A DNA stretch of 64,000 nt, from the NCBI RefSeq assembly GCF_000826085.1, contig NZ_CCYM01000003.1, positions 434,001 through 498,000 on the forward strand. Direction: 5' to 3'. Shown piece after piece: positions 1-8,012 of this stretch. The notes beneath the pieces are model-generated. The model was not told where the DNA came from. It ran no database searches and worked only from the letters and a program-made list of their open reading frames with translations. A program made the position numbers and the translations under genes. The DNA comes from Nigerium massiliense. GTDB taxonomy: Bacteria; Actinomycetota; Actinomycetes; Propionibacteriales; Propionibacteriaceae. Numbering within the stretch: position 1 is the first letter of the stretch; each line of letters begins with the position of its first letter.

Positions 1-2
1 CC

Positions 3-2396
3 GAGATCCCCAACCTGATGGAGTACAAGTACCGGCGCGTATTCCGTTACCGGCGGCTGACCGACGGGAAGGCCGTCCGCGGCGAGATCGGCATCCCGCG
101 GGCGCTGAACATGTACGAGAACTACCCGCTGTGGTTCACGATCCTGACGTCGCTGGGGTTCAAGGTCGTGCTGTCCGGACGCTCCAGCCACGAGCTGTTC
201 GAGTCGGGGATGGAGTCGATCCCGTCCGAGAACGTCTGCTACCCCGCCAAGCTCGCCCACGGGCACATCGAGTGGCTGCTGAAGAAGGGGATCACGACGA
301 TCTTCTACCCCTGCGTCAGCTACGAGCAGCGGGAGTTCGAGGCGTCCGACAACAACTTCAACTGCCCCATCGTCGCGTTCTACCCGCAGGTGATCGACAA
401 GAACATCGACGCGCTGCGCGCACCGGGCGTGCGGTTCCTCGACCCGTTCGTCAACCTCGACCAGCCCGACAAGCTGGCCGAGCGCCTCGTCGAGACCTTC
501 GAGGCCTGGGAGATCGGCCTGCCCGAGATGCGCGAGGCGGTCCGGCTCGGCTACGAGGAGGCGGCCCGGGTCAAGGCCGACGTCCACGCGGAGGGCGAGC
601 GGGCGCTGGCGTACATGCGCGAGCACTCCTGCAAGGGAATCGTGCTGGCGGGGCGTCCCTACCACGCCGACCCGGAGATCAACCACGGCATCCCCGAGCT
701 CATCAACCAGCTCGGCATGGTCGTCCTCACCGAGGACGCGGTGGCCGACGCCCCGCGCCTGGAGCGTCCGCTGCGCGTCCGCGACCAGTGGACCTACCAC
801 TCCCGGCTCTACGAGGCGGCCGGACGCGTCCGAGACGAGGACGACCTGCAGCTCGTCCAGCTCAACTCGTTCGGCTGCGGCCTGGACGCCGTGACGTCCG
901 ACCAGGTGCAGGAGATTCTGGAAGCCGCCGACGACGTCTACACCTCGCTGAAGATCGACGAAGTCGCGAACCTGGGCGCGGCGACGATCCGGCTGCGGTC
1001 GCTGAAGGCGGCCGCCGAGGAGCGGCGGGCGTCCAGCGAGATCGTCACCTACGACGCCCCGCGGCGCGGCTCCGCCGACGACCACCCGGTGTTCACCGCC
1101 GACAACCGGCGCCACCACACCGTCTACGTGCCGCAGATGGCGCCGATCCACTTCCGGCTGCTCATGCCGATCTTCAACCGGCTGGGTTATCGCTTCGAGC
1201 TGCTCGAGCACGCGTCCACCGAGGACGTCGAGGTGGGCCTCAACTACGTCAACAACGACGTCTGCTACCCGGCGATCATGGTGATCGGGCAGCTGATCAA
1301 CGCGTTCGTCTCGGGGAAGGCCGATCCCAACAACTCCTCGGTCGCCATCACGCAGACCGGCGGCATGTGCCGGGCCACCAACTACGCAGGCATGCTCCGC
1401 AAGGGGCTGCGGGACGCCGGCTTCGGTCAGGTGCCAGTGCTGGCGATGAGCGCCCAGGGCCTGGAGGAGAGCCCCGGCTTCAAGCTGACGCCGGGGCTGC
1501 TGCACCGCGGTTTCCAGGCCCTCGTCATCGGCGACCTGCTGCAGAACTGCCTGCTGCGGGTGCGTCCCTACGAGGCCGAGCCGGGCAGCGCGCAGCGGCT
1601 CTACGAGCGCTGGGACGGCCTGGTGCGCGAGTTCTTCACCACCGGCGGCTACTCCGCCACGCTGGGACGCCGCATCGGCTACGGCTGGATCGTCGATCAC
1701 CTCGTCCGCGAGTTCGACGACCTCCCCCTGACGGACGCCCCGCGGCGCCCCCGCGTCGGGCTGGTCGGCGAGATCTTGGTGAAGTTCCAGCCGGACGCCA
1801 ACAACGACGCGATCAAGGTCGTCGAGGACGAGGGCTGCGAGGCCGTGCTGCCCGGGCTCGTCGAGTTCTTCCTGCAGTCCCTGCAGAGCAGCGGCTGGAA
1901 GCTGAAGAACCTCGGGCTGGGCAGCGCCAACGGCGTCCGCGCGCAGAAGGTGGTGCTCTGGCTGATCGAGCAGTACCAGAAGCCCGCCCACCGCGCCCTG
2001 GCCAGGGCGAACGGCAAGTTCACCGTGCCGGTGGACATCGCGACGATGGCCCAGCGGGCCGAGTCGATCATCTCGCTCGGGACGACCGCCGGCGAGGGCT
2101 GGCTGCTCACCGCCGAGATGATCGAGCTCATCGAGACCGGGACACCGAACATCATCTGCGCCCAGCCGTTCGCCTGCCTGCCGAACCACGTCGTCGGCAA
2201 GGGCATGTTCAAGGAACTGCGCCGGCTCTACCCGCAGGCCAACGTCGTCTCGATCGACTACGACCCGGGGGCGTCCGAGGTGAACCAGCTGAACCGCATC
2301 AAGCTGATGGTGGCGACCGCGCACAAGAACGCGGCCGCGACGCCCGCGTCGGCCCGGCGCGAGGATGACAAGGAGCTGGCCGGGCTCGGCCGCTGA
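3..2396 (+). CDS. 2-hydroxyacyl-CoA dehydratase activase-related protein, 3' part (5' end outside window)
   Basis: The frame is open from the first bases (E-I-P-N-L before the first internal Met at 18), so this is the C-terminal ~797 residues of a longer protein. It matches the DUF2229/CoA-activase C-terminal region of large fused activators of 2-hydroxyacyl-CoA dehydratases. Visible motifs are two Cys-bearing repeats, 'NVCYPAKLAHGH' and 'NNDVCYPAIMVIGQL', a Gly/Cys stretch 'TQTGGMCRATNY', and a C-terminal 'PFACLPNHVVGKG'. In full-length homologues the N-terminus holds two BadF/BcrA-type ASKHA ATPase domains, expected upstream of base 1. Such activators transfer an electron to [4Fe-4S] dehydratases in anaerobic amino-acid or acyl-CoA metabolism. 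Whether it activates a dehydratase or acts alone cannot be told here. It ends in TGA at 2394. Confidence 0.85.
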   Translation, partial: EIPNLMEYKYRRVFRYRRLTDGKAVRGEIGIPRALNMYENYPLWFTILTSLGFKVVLSGRSSHELFESGMESIPSENVCYPAKLAHGHIEWLLKKGITTIFYPCVSYEQREFEASDNNFNCPIVAFYPQVIDKNIDALRAPGVRFLDPFVNLDQPDKLAERLVETFEAWEIGLPEMREAVRLGYEEAARVKADVHAEGERALAYMREHSCKGIVLAGRPYHADPEINHGIPELINQLGMVVLTEDAVADAPRLERPLRVRDQWTYHSRLYEAAGRVRDEDDLQLVQLNSFGCGLDAVTSDQVQEILEAADDVYTSLKIDEVANLGAATIRLRSLKAAAEERRASSEIVTYDAPRRGSADDHPVFTADNRRHHTVYVPQMAPIHFRLLMPIFNRLGYRFELLEHASTEDVEVGLNYVNNDVCYPAIMVIGQLINAFVSGKADPNNSSVAITQTGGMCRATNYAGMLRKGLRDAGFGQVPVLAMSAQGLEESPGFKLTPGLLHRGFQALVIGDLLQNCLLRVRPYEAEPGSAQRLYERWDGLVREFFTTGGYSATLGRRIGYGWIVDHLVREFDDLPLTDAPRRPRVGLVGEILVKFQPDANNDAIKVVEDEGCEAVLPGLVEFFLQSLQSSGWKLKNLGLGSANGVRAQKVVLWLIEQYQKPAHRALARANGKFTVPVDIATMAQRAESIISLGTTAGEGWLLTAEMIELIETGTPNIICAQPFACLPNHVVGKGMFKELRRLYPQANVVSIDYDPGASEVNQLNRIKLMVATAHKNAAATPASARREDDKELAGLGR

Positions 2397-2461
2397 CCCC
2401 GTTCCTCGGACGCGGGATCGGCCCGGGGGCTGCCGTCCTGGCTCGGCCCGGACGGGCCGGG

Positions 2462-2995
2462 CTAGACCTTGAGCGCCTCGGTGCGCAGCTGACGGGCCTC
2501 CTCGGCGGTGGCGGTGCGCAGCGGGGCGTCGGCGAGGGCGAGGTCGCGTCCGACGATCGCGACGCGGTCGGTGCCGAGGTCGAGGTAGGCGGCCCAGCGG
2601 TCGGGCGCCGCCTCGAAGACGGACGCCTCGCGCGGGGTCCCGTCGAGGATCACCGTCGCCGGCACCCAGTCGCGGCCGCGCAGGTCGCGCGCGTGGTCGT
2701 CGGCGAGCCGGTTCAGCGCGTCGCCGGCGAGCTGGGGCTGCTCGTCCAGGGCGAGCATGAGCGCCACCTGCCGGGCCGCCCAGGAGCGGATACGGTCGCT
2801 GGGCATCTCCTCGTGTACGAGGACGTGCAGGAACGCCGCCGGCTGCTCGGCGGCCTTGCGGCGTCCGAACAGACCCCGGCGCACCTCGGCCGGCACCAGG
2901 CACTCCACGCCGATCGGGTCGATCGACAGCCCCTGCGGACGCCCCGTCCAGCGCGACATCGTCCAATCGGCCTCGAAGGCGGGCAGGTAGATCAC
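2462..2995 (-). CDS. Unknown 177-aa protein
   Basis: The start is a GTG preceded by a good GGAGG ribosome site five bases upstream. I do not recognise the family. The protein is soluble, with no signal peptide, membrane segment or metal motif. It is rich in Ala, Arg and Asp, with an acidic helical middle (around 'ALDEQPQLAGDALNRLADD') and a C-terminal part that resembles an alpha/beta repeat. It sits convergent with the CoA-activase gene and divergent from the PPK2 gene, about 140 bases away. Codon use is like its neighbours, so it is probably a real gene. No function can be assigned. Confidence 0.65.
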   Translation of the reverse strand: MIYLPAFEADWTMSRWTGRPQGLSIDPIGVECLVPAEVRRGLFGRRKAAEQPAAFLHVLVHEEMPSDRIRSWAARQVALMLALDEQPQLAGDALNRLADDHARDLRGRDWVPATVILDGTPREASVFEAAPDRWAAYLDLGTDRVAIVGRDLALADAPLRTATAEEARQLRTEALKV

Positions 2996-3135
2996 GTTTC
3001 CTCCAGGTGGCGCGGGCCGGACGCCCCATTCTCCGCCGCCCCCGGACCCCTGGCAAACCTCGACCCGAGGTGGCGGAAATCCACCCGATCAGGCCGAAAC
3101 CTCGCCGAACCGGCGGTCGTGGGCCAGAATGGGGC

Positions 3136-4107
3136 ATGGCACCGAAGCAGAAGAAGCTCGACAAAGACCTATACGAAGCGGAACTGACGCGGCTCCAGGC
3201 CGAGCTGGTCGAGATGCAGGAGTGGGTGAAGGCGAGCGGGGCGCGCATCGTCGTGATCTTCGAGGGACGCGACGCCGCCGGCAAGGGCGGCGCGATCAAG
3301 CGCATCAGCGAGTACCTCAACCCGCGCATCGCCCAGATCGTCGCCCTCCCGGCGCCCACCGAGCGGCAGAAGACACAGTGGTATTTCCAGCGCTACATCG
3401 AGCACCTCCCGGCGGCCGGCGAGATCCGGCTGTTCGACCGCTCCTGGTACAACCGCGGCGGTGTCGAGAAGGTGATGGGCTACTGCACGCCCGAGGAGCA
3501 CACCCGCTTCCTGCGGCAGGTGCCGACGTTCGAGCGGATGCTCATCGACGACGGCATCCTGCTGCGCAAGTACTGGTTCTCGGTGTCCGACAAGGAGCAG
3601 GAGAAGCGCTTCAGGTCGCGCCTGACCGATCCCATGCGGCGCTGGAAGCTCTCCCCCACCGATCTCGAGTCGCTGACCCGCTGGGAGGACTACAGCCGCG
3701 CCAAGGACGAGATGTTCGTGCACACCGACATCCCCGGCAACCGCTGGAACGTCGTCGAGGCCGAGGACAAGAAGCGGGCGCGCATCAACATGATCGCGCA
3801 CCTGCTCGACTCGATCCCCTACGAGCACGTCGAGCACCCCGGCTTCGAGTTGCCGAAGCGGCCACCGAGCACCGGCTACCAGCGCACCGACCGCTCGCTG
3901 CAGAACGAGGTGCCCGACGTGGCGTCCAAGCTCGAGAAGCACTCCGGGCCGCCGCCGAAGAAGTACGTCGACCCCGAGGACGCCGACGACGGCGACGACC
4001 AGCACCACGACGTCGAGCCGCCCCACACGACCACGCCGCCCAAGGCAAAGACGTCGGGCAAGGCGAAGTCCCACGGCGACAAGGGCAAGTCCGGCAAGCG
4101 CCCGTAG
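3136..4107 (+). CDS. ppk2: Polyphosphate kinase 2 family protein
   Basis: A 323-residue PPK2 that transfers phosphate between polyphosphate and nucleoside di- or monophosphates in the cytoplasm. Residues ~44-52 form the Walker A loop 'GRDAAGKGG', and 'LFDRSWYNR' is the Walker B/lid signature of the family. 'WKLSPTDLESLTRWEDYS' is also typical of PPK2. The last ~60 residues are a charged, low-complexity tail (Asp/His, then Lys/Ser/Gly). ATG 3136 is chosen because homology begins there. A longer open frame to 3007 lacks family sequence, and ATG 3129 is in another frame. A second, more distant PPK2 lies at 31905-32876. Substrate class (ADP/GDP versus AMP) cannot be told safely. Confidence 0.93.
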   Translation: MAPKQKKLDKDLYEAELTRLQAELVEMQEWVKASGARIVVIFEGRDAAGKGGAIKRISEYLNPRIAQIVALPAPTERQKTQWYFQRYIEHLPAAGEIRLFDRSWYNRGGVEKVMGYCTPEEHTRFLRQVPTFERMLIDDGILLRKYWFSVSDKEQEKRFRSRLTDPMRRWKLSPTDLESLTRWEDYSRAKDEMFVHTDIPGNRWNVVEAEDKKRARINMIAHLLDSIPYEHVEHPGFELPKRPPSTGYQRTDRSLQNEVPDVASKLEKHSGPPPKKYVDPEDADDGDDQHHDVEPPHTTTPPKAKTSGKAKSHGDKGKSGKRP

Positions 4108-4116
4108 CGGCCGGGC

Positions 4117-4185
4117 GGACGCGGGGGGCGTCCCTGATCAGGCCCGGGGTGCCGACAGCGTGGTCGGCACCCCGGACCGTCTTTT
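4117..4185 (+). terminator. Two tandem hairpins after ppk2
   Basis: Hairpin one pairs GGACGC (4117-4122) with GCGTCC (4128-4133) around five G. Hairpin two pairs GGGGTGCCGAC (4146-4156) with its exact complement (4163-4173) around a 6-base loop and is followed by GTCTTTT. The second is a good intrinsic terminator for ppk2 and could also stop the convergent gene at 4230. Confidence 0.8.
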
Positions 4186-4229
4186 GAGGCCGGGGGCTGC
4201 CCGCGCAGGTCACTCGAGGTGAGCGGCGT

Positions 4230-4850
4230 TCACTCGAACGGGGACGGGTCTCCCGCGCCGCGGCGGACGATCTCAGGCTCGTCGCCGGAGAGGTCGACGA
4301 CGGTGGTGGGGCCGTAGCCGCAGTCGCCCGAATCGAGGATCGCATCGACGCTGGCGCCGACCTCATGGTCGACGATGTAGCCCTCCATCAGCGGATCCTC
4401 CTCGTCGGGGAGGATCAGGGTGCTCGACATGAGCGGCTCCTCCAGCTCGTCCAGCAACGCCAGCGCCGTGATGTGCGACGGCACCCGGACGCCGACGGTG
4501 CGCTTCTTCGGCTGCAGCATGGCGCGCGGCGCCTCGCGGGTGGCGGGCAGGATGAACGTGTACGGCCCGGGGGTGAGCGCCTTGATCGCGCGGAACACGT
4601 CGTTGTCCATCTGGACGTACTGGCCCAGCTGCGCGAACTCGCTGCAGACCAGCGTGAAGTGGTGCTTGTCGGTGAGCCTGCGGATGCGGCGGATGCGGTC
4701 GAGGCCGTCCTTGTTGCCCATCGTGCAGCCGAGGGCGAACGCGGAGTCCGTCGGGTAGGCCACCAGGCCCCCGTCGCGGAGGATCTGGGCGACCTGGCCG
4801 ATCGAGCGTCGTTGCGGGTTGGCCGGGTGAACCTCGAAGTAGCGAGCCAT
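4230..4850 (-). CDS. L-threonylcarbamoyladenylate synthase-type (Sua5/YciO/YrdC) protein
   Basis: A 206-residue YrdC-domain protein of the YciO subgroup. The domain fills the whole chain: 'GGLVAYPTDSAFALGC' is the substrate-binding start, then 'ADKHHFTLVC'-like, 'GPYTFILPA' and 'RTVGVRVPSH' segments. YrdC/Sua5 proteins make threonylcarbamoyl-AMP for the t6A modification of tRNAs. YciO members are close paralogues with weaker or uncertain activity, so the exact reaction is less sure than the fold. ATG 4850 is preferred over an upstream in-frame Met because a -10 box TATCCT (4857-4862) lies six bases before it, which fits a leaderless mRNA. It stands alone between ppk2 and the C-S lyase gene. 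Confidence 0.85.
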   Translation of the reverse strand: MARYFEVHPANPQRRSIGQVAQILRDGGLVAYPTDSAFALGCTMGNKDGLDRIRRIRRLTDKHHFTLVCSEFAQLGQYVQMDNDVFRAIKALTPGPYTFILPATREAPRAMLQPKKRTVGVRVPSHITALALLDELEEPLMSSTLILPDEEDPLMEGYIVDHEVGASVDAILDSGDCGYGPTTVVDLSGDEPEIVRRGAGDPSPFE

Positions 4851-4986
4851 TCCGTCAGGATAGACCCGCTCCACCACCCCACCACGTCGTCGGGCTCACC
4901 CCTGACGGACGCGGCCCGGCGGACGCCCGCGGCGTCCTTCGAGGTCAGTCGGACCGCCGCCGGGTACCGGAGGGGCCGGTGGCACA

Positions 4987-6123
4987 ATGACGGCCATGCC
5001 GTTGAACCTCCCCGAACAGACCCTCCGCCAGCGCAGCAGCATGAAGTGGCGCATGTACGACGCCGACGTCCTCCCGTTGTGGGTGGCCGAAATGGACGTC
5101 GCGATGCACCCGGCCGTCCGCGCGGCGATCGACGAGGCGCTGGACGCGAGCGACACCGGCTACCCCGCGGGCAACGAGTACCAGGAGGCCTTCGCCGCCA
5201 TGGCCGCGGCCCGTTGGGACTGGCACCCCGACCCCGCCACCGAGATCGCGCGGGTCGGCGACGTGATGAACGCGATGCTGTCGATGCTGCAGGGCCTCAC
5301 CGAGGAGGGCGACCACGTCGTCATCAACCCGCCCATCTACCCGCCGTTCCGCCAGATCGTCACCGGCTACAAGCGCCACCTCACCGAGGTGCCGCTCGTG
5401 GACGACCGCCTCGACCTGGACGGCCTGCGCGCCGCCTTCGCCGGCCCCGACAAGCCGACCGCCTACCTGCTGTGTTCCCCGCACAACCCGACCGGCACCG
5501 TGCATACCCGCGAGGAGCTCGCCGCCGTCGGTGAGCTGTGCGCCGAGTTCGGCGTCCATTTGCTCGCGGACGAGATCCACAACGTGCTCGTCGACCCCGG
5601 CACCGAGTTCGTCCCGCTGCTGTCGGTGCCCGCGTGCTCGCACGCGATGGTGGCGACGTCCGCCGGCAAGGGCTGGAACCTGGCCGGCTTCAAGGGCGGG
5701 CTGATCATCCGCGGCACGGACGCCGCCGACAAGCTCGCCGCGCTGCCGCCGCTGGCGCGCCAGTCCGGCGGGCAGTTCGCGAAGATCGCCCACACGGCCG
5801 CCATGCGGCACGCCCAGGGCTGGGTGGACGACCTCATGGCCGAGGTGTCTGCCAACAAGGACCTGCTGCAGCGCCTGCTCGCCGAGCAGCTGCCCGCCGT
5901 CGTCTACCGCCGCGCCCCCGGCACCTACCTGGCGTGGCTCGACTGCTCGGCCCTCGGCCTGGAGAACCCCTCGCTGCACTTCCGGACGAAGGGCAAGGTC
6001 GCGCTGAACAACGGCAGCGACTTCGGCCCCGAGTACGGGCAGTTCGTGCGGATGAACCTCGCCGCCGCACCCGAGCTCATCACCGAGGCCGTGACGCGGA
6101 TGGCGTCCTCGCTGGAGCGCTGA
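4987..6123 (+). CDS. MalY/PatB-family aminotransferase (C-S lyase)
   Basis: A 378-residue fold-type I PLP enzyme. 'PLWVAEMDV' at the N-terminus and 'GYPAGNEYQEAF' are typical of the MalY/PatB branch. 'SPHNPTGTVHT' and 'LLADEIHNVLV' hold the PLP-contacting Asn and Asp. 'SAGKGWNLAGFKGG' carries the Schiff-base Lys near residue 228. These enzymes cleave cystathionine or cysteine conjugates by beta-elimination to pyruvate, ammonia and a thiol. Either ATG 4987 or ATG 4996 could be the start; no strong ribosome site separates them. It is a single gene, convergent with the TadE-like gene, so there is no pathway context. Confidence 0.88.
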   Translation: MTAMPLNLPEQTLRQRSSMKWRMYDADVLPLWVAEMDVAMHPAVRAAIDEALDASDTGYPAGNEYQEAFAAMAAARWDWHPDPATEIARVGDVMNAMLSMLQGLTEEGDHVVINPPIYPPFRQIVTGYKRHLTEVPLVDDRLDLDGLRAAFAGPDKPTAYLLCSPHNPTGTVHTREELAAVGELCAEFGVHLLADEIHNVLVDPGTEFVPLLSVPACSHAMVATSAGKGWNLAGFKGGLIIRGTDAADKLAALPPLARQSGGQFAKIAHTAAMRHAQGWVDDLMAEVSANKDLLQRLLAEQLPAVVYRRAPGTYLAWLDCSALGLENPSLHFRTKGKVALNNGSDFGPEYGQFVRMNLAAAPELITEAVTRMASSLER

Positions 6124-6139
6124 GGCCAGCCGCTGGCGT

Positions 6140-6559
6140 TCAGCCGCCGGCGCGGTCGGAGGCGAGCAGCACCGAGGTCGCGTCGGCCTCGGCGGACAGC
6201 GTCCGGATGCCGATGATGCTCAGGAAGACGGTGTCGGTGCTGACGCGCGTGCGCACCTCGACGGCCCCGCCGGACACGGTCGCCGTCCCCTGGACGCCGC
6301 TGCCCGCCAACACCTGGCGCGCGGCGGCGAGCATCTCGGCGCTGTCGGCTTCGCGTCCGCCGGCCCGGGCGGTGGCGCCGGCGTCCGTCCCTGCGCGGGC
6401 GGCCTGGGCCGCCACCTGGTGGGCCTTGCGGGACGCCGCCGACTGGGCGCCTCCGTCCACGACGAGGCCCGCCATCAGGATCAGGGCCGCCACGACCACG
6501 GCGACGAACACCGTCAGCGAGTGTCCGCGCTCGTCGCGGTCGTCCCGTCGCTTCCTCAT
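6140..6559 (-). CDS. TadE/TadG-like membrane-anchored protein
   Basis: A 139-residue protein with a charged N-terminus (Arg/Asp rich), 'RGHSLTVFVAVVVAALI' leading into one transmembrane helix at residues ~13-35, then an Ala-rich extracytoplasmic part that ends in a small beta-rich domain. This is the layout of pseudopilin-like TadE/TadG proteins of Flp/Tad pili and of related Actinobacteria-only 'pilus assembly' proteins. No other tad gene is in the window, so it may be an orphan or belong to a locus elsewhere. It is divergent from pfp and convergent with the C-S lyase gene. Family confident at the fold level, role unknown. Confidence 0.7.
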   Translation of the reverse strand: MRKRRDDRDERGHSLTVFVAVVVAALILMAGLVVDGGAQSAASRKAHQVAAQAARAGTDAGATARAGGREADSAEMLAAARQVLAGSGVQGTATVSGGAVEVRTRVSTDTVFLSIIGIRTLSAEADATSVLLASDRAGG

Positions 6560-6677
6560 GGCCCTCCCCCGTCGCGTCCGCGGCGTCGGTGGCCGGACGC
6601 CGCGGCGTCAGTCTGGCATGGGCGCGGAGGCGTCCGGCGACTTTCTGCAGGCATATGCATGGGGAGAAGTCCCCTCT

Positions 6678-6683
6678 TAGGCT
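6678..6683 (+). promoter_or_regulatory. Probable -10 box of pfp
   Basis: TAGGCT at 6678-6683 fits the actinobacterial TANNNT -10 box. The start codon is 37 bases further on with a GAGAGG ribosome site. A perfect 14-bp palindrome, GACGCCGCGGCGTC (6596-6609), lies ~70 bases upstream, between this promoter and the divergent TadE-like gene. Confidence 0.45.
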
Positions 6684-6719
6684 GGGGGCAGCAAGCATTC
6701 CCGATCGAGAGGTTTCGTC

Positions 6720-7916
6720 ATGGTCAAGAAGGTCGCCCTGCTGACCGCGGGCGGGTTCGCCCCGTGCCTGTCCACCGCCGTCGGTGGGCTCATCAGCAAG
6801 TACACCGAGCTGTCGCCCGACACCGAGATCATCGCCTACAAGAGCGGTTACCAGGGGTTGCTGACCGGCGACTACTTCGAGGTCACCGACGAGGTCCGCA
6901 AGAACGCCGGGCTGCTGGAGCGCTTCGGCGGCTCCCCCATCGGCAACTCGCGCGTCAAGCTCACCAACGCCAAGGATCTCGTCAAGCGCGGCCTCGTCGA
7001 GGAGGGCGCCGACCCGCTGCAGGTCGCCGCGGAGCGCCTGGTCACCGACGGCGTCGACGTGCTGCACACCATCGGCGGCGACGACACCAACACCACCGCC
7101 GCCGACCTCGCCGCCTACCTGAAGAACAACGACTACGGCCTCACCGTCGTCGGCCTGCCCAAGACGATCGACAACGACGTCGTGCCGATCCGCCAGTCGC
7201 TGGGCGCCGACACCGCCGCGGATCAGGGCGCCCTGTTCGCCAAGAACGTGCTCGCCGAGCACAACGCGAACAGCCGCACGCTGATCGTCCACGAGGTGAT
7301 GGGCCGCAACTGCGGCTGGCTGACCGCCGCGACCGCCCGCAAGTACCACGACTGGGTCAAGGAGACCCAGTGGCTGCCGGAGATCGGCCTCGACCCGAAG
7401 GCGTGGGACATCCACGCGGTTTATGTGCCGGAGCGCGAGATCGACCTGGCCGCCGAGGCCGAGCGCCTGCACAAGGTGATGGACGAGGTCAGCTGCGTGA
7501 ACATGTTCATCTCCGAGGGCGCCGGCGTGGAGTCGATCGTCGCCGAGATGGAGTCCCGCGGTGAGGAGGTCGCCCGGGACGCCTTCGGTCACGTCCGGCT
7601 CGACTCGGTGAACCCGGGCCAGTACTTCGGCAAGCAGTTCGCCGAGGCCCTGGACGCCCAGAAGGTTCTGGTGCAGAAGTCCGGCTACTTCGCGCGGTCG
7701 GCCGCGTCGAACCAGTTCGACCTGGATCTCATCCACACGATGGCGGACCTTGCCGTGGAGTGCGCGCTGCGCGGTGAATCCGGGGTCATCGGTCACGACG
7801 AGGAGCAGGGCGACGAACTGCGGGCCATCGAGTTCGAGCGCATCAAGGGCGGCAAGCCCTTCGATGTGGAGCAGGACTGGTTCAAGGCGCTTCTGAGTGA
7901 CATCGGGCAGGCCTGA
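6720..7916 (+). CDS. pfp: Pyrophosphate--fructose 6-phosphate 1-phosphotransferase
   Basis: A 398-residue phosphofructokinase that uses pyrophosphate in place of ATP to phosphorylate fructose 6-phosphate, reversibly, in glycolysis and gluconeogenesis. The nucleotide-specificity positions are visible. 'GGDDT' (119-123) has Asp where ATP enzymes have Gly (GGDGS), and 'PKTIDND' (147-153) has Lys where ATP enzymes have Gly. Both changes mark PPi dependence. 'MGRNCGWL' is the substrate-binding loop. Length and sequence fit the propionibacterial enzyme group. It is transcribed alone. With two PPK2s and PitA in the window it supports a metabolism that spends PPi and polyphosphate. Confidence 0.96.
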   Translation: MVKKVALLTAGGFAPCLSTAVGGLISKYTELSPDTEIIAYKSGYQGLLTGDYFEVTDEVRKNAGLLERFGGSPIGNSRVKLTNAKDLVKRGLVEEGADPLQVAAERLVTDGVDVLHTIGGDDTNTTAADLAAYLKNNDYGLTVVGLPKTIDNDVVPIRQSLGADTAADQGALFAKNVLAEHNANSRTLIVHEVMGRNCGWLTAATARKYHDWVKETQWLPEIGLDPKAWDIHAVYVPEREIDLAAEAERLHKVMDEVSCVNMFISEGAGVESIVAEMESRGEEVARDAFGHVRLDSVNPGQYFGKQFAEALDAQKVLVQKSGYFARSAASNQFDLDLIHTMADLAVECALRGESGVIGHDEEQGDELRAIEFERIKGGKPFDVEQDWFKALLSDIGQA

Positions 7917-7949
7917 CCTGCAAGCAGGCATCCCTTTACAAGTACAACC

Positions 7950-7980
7950 CGCGGGCTGGCGCCTCGTGCGCTGGCCCGCG
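7950..7980. terminator. Hairpin between convergent pfp and the DUF2075 gene
   Basis: CGCGGGC (7950-7956) pairs with GCCCGCG (7974-7980), and the inner GGCGC/GCGCT bases can extend the stem. There is no U-tract. It lies between two convergent genes and marks the left edge of the lower-GC island. Confidence 0.5.
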
Positions 7981-8012
7981 CGGTGCCTGGGAGACAGATT
8001 CTTGGCCGCACC

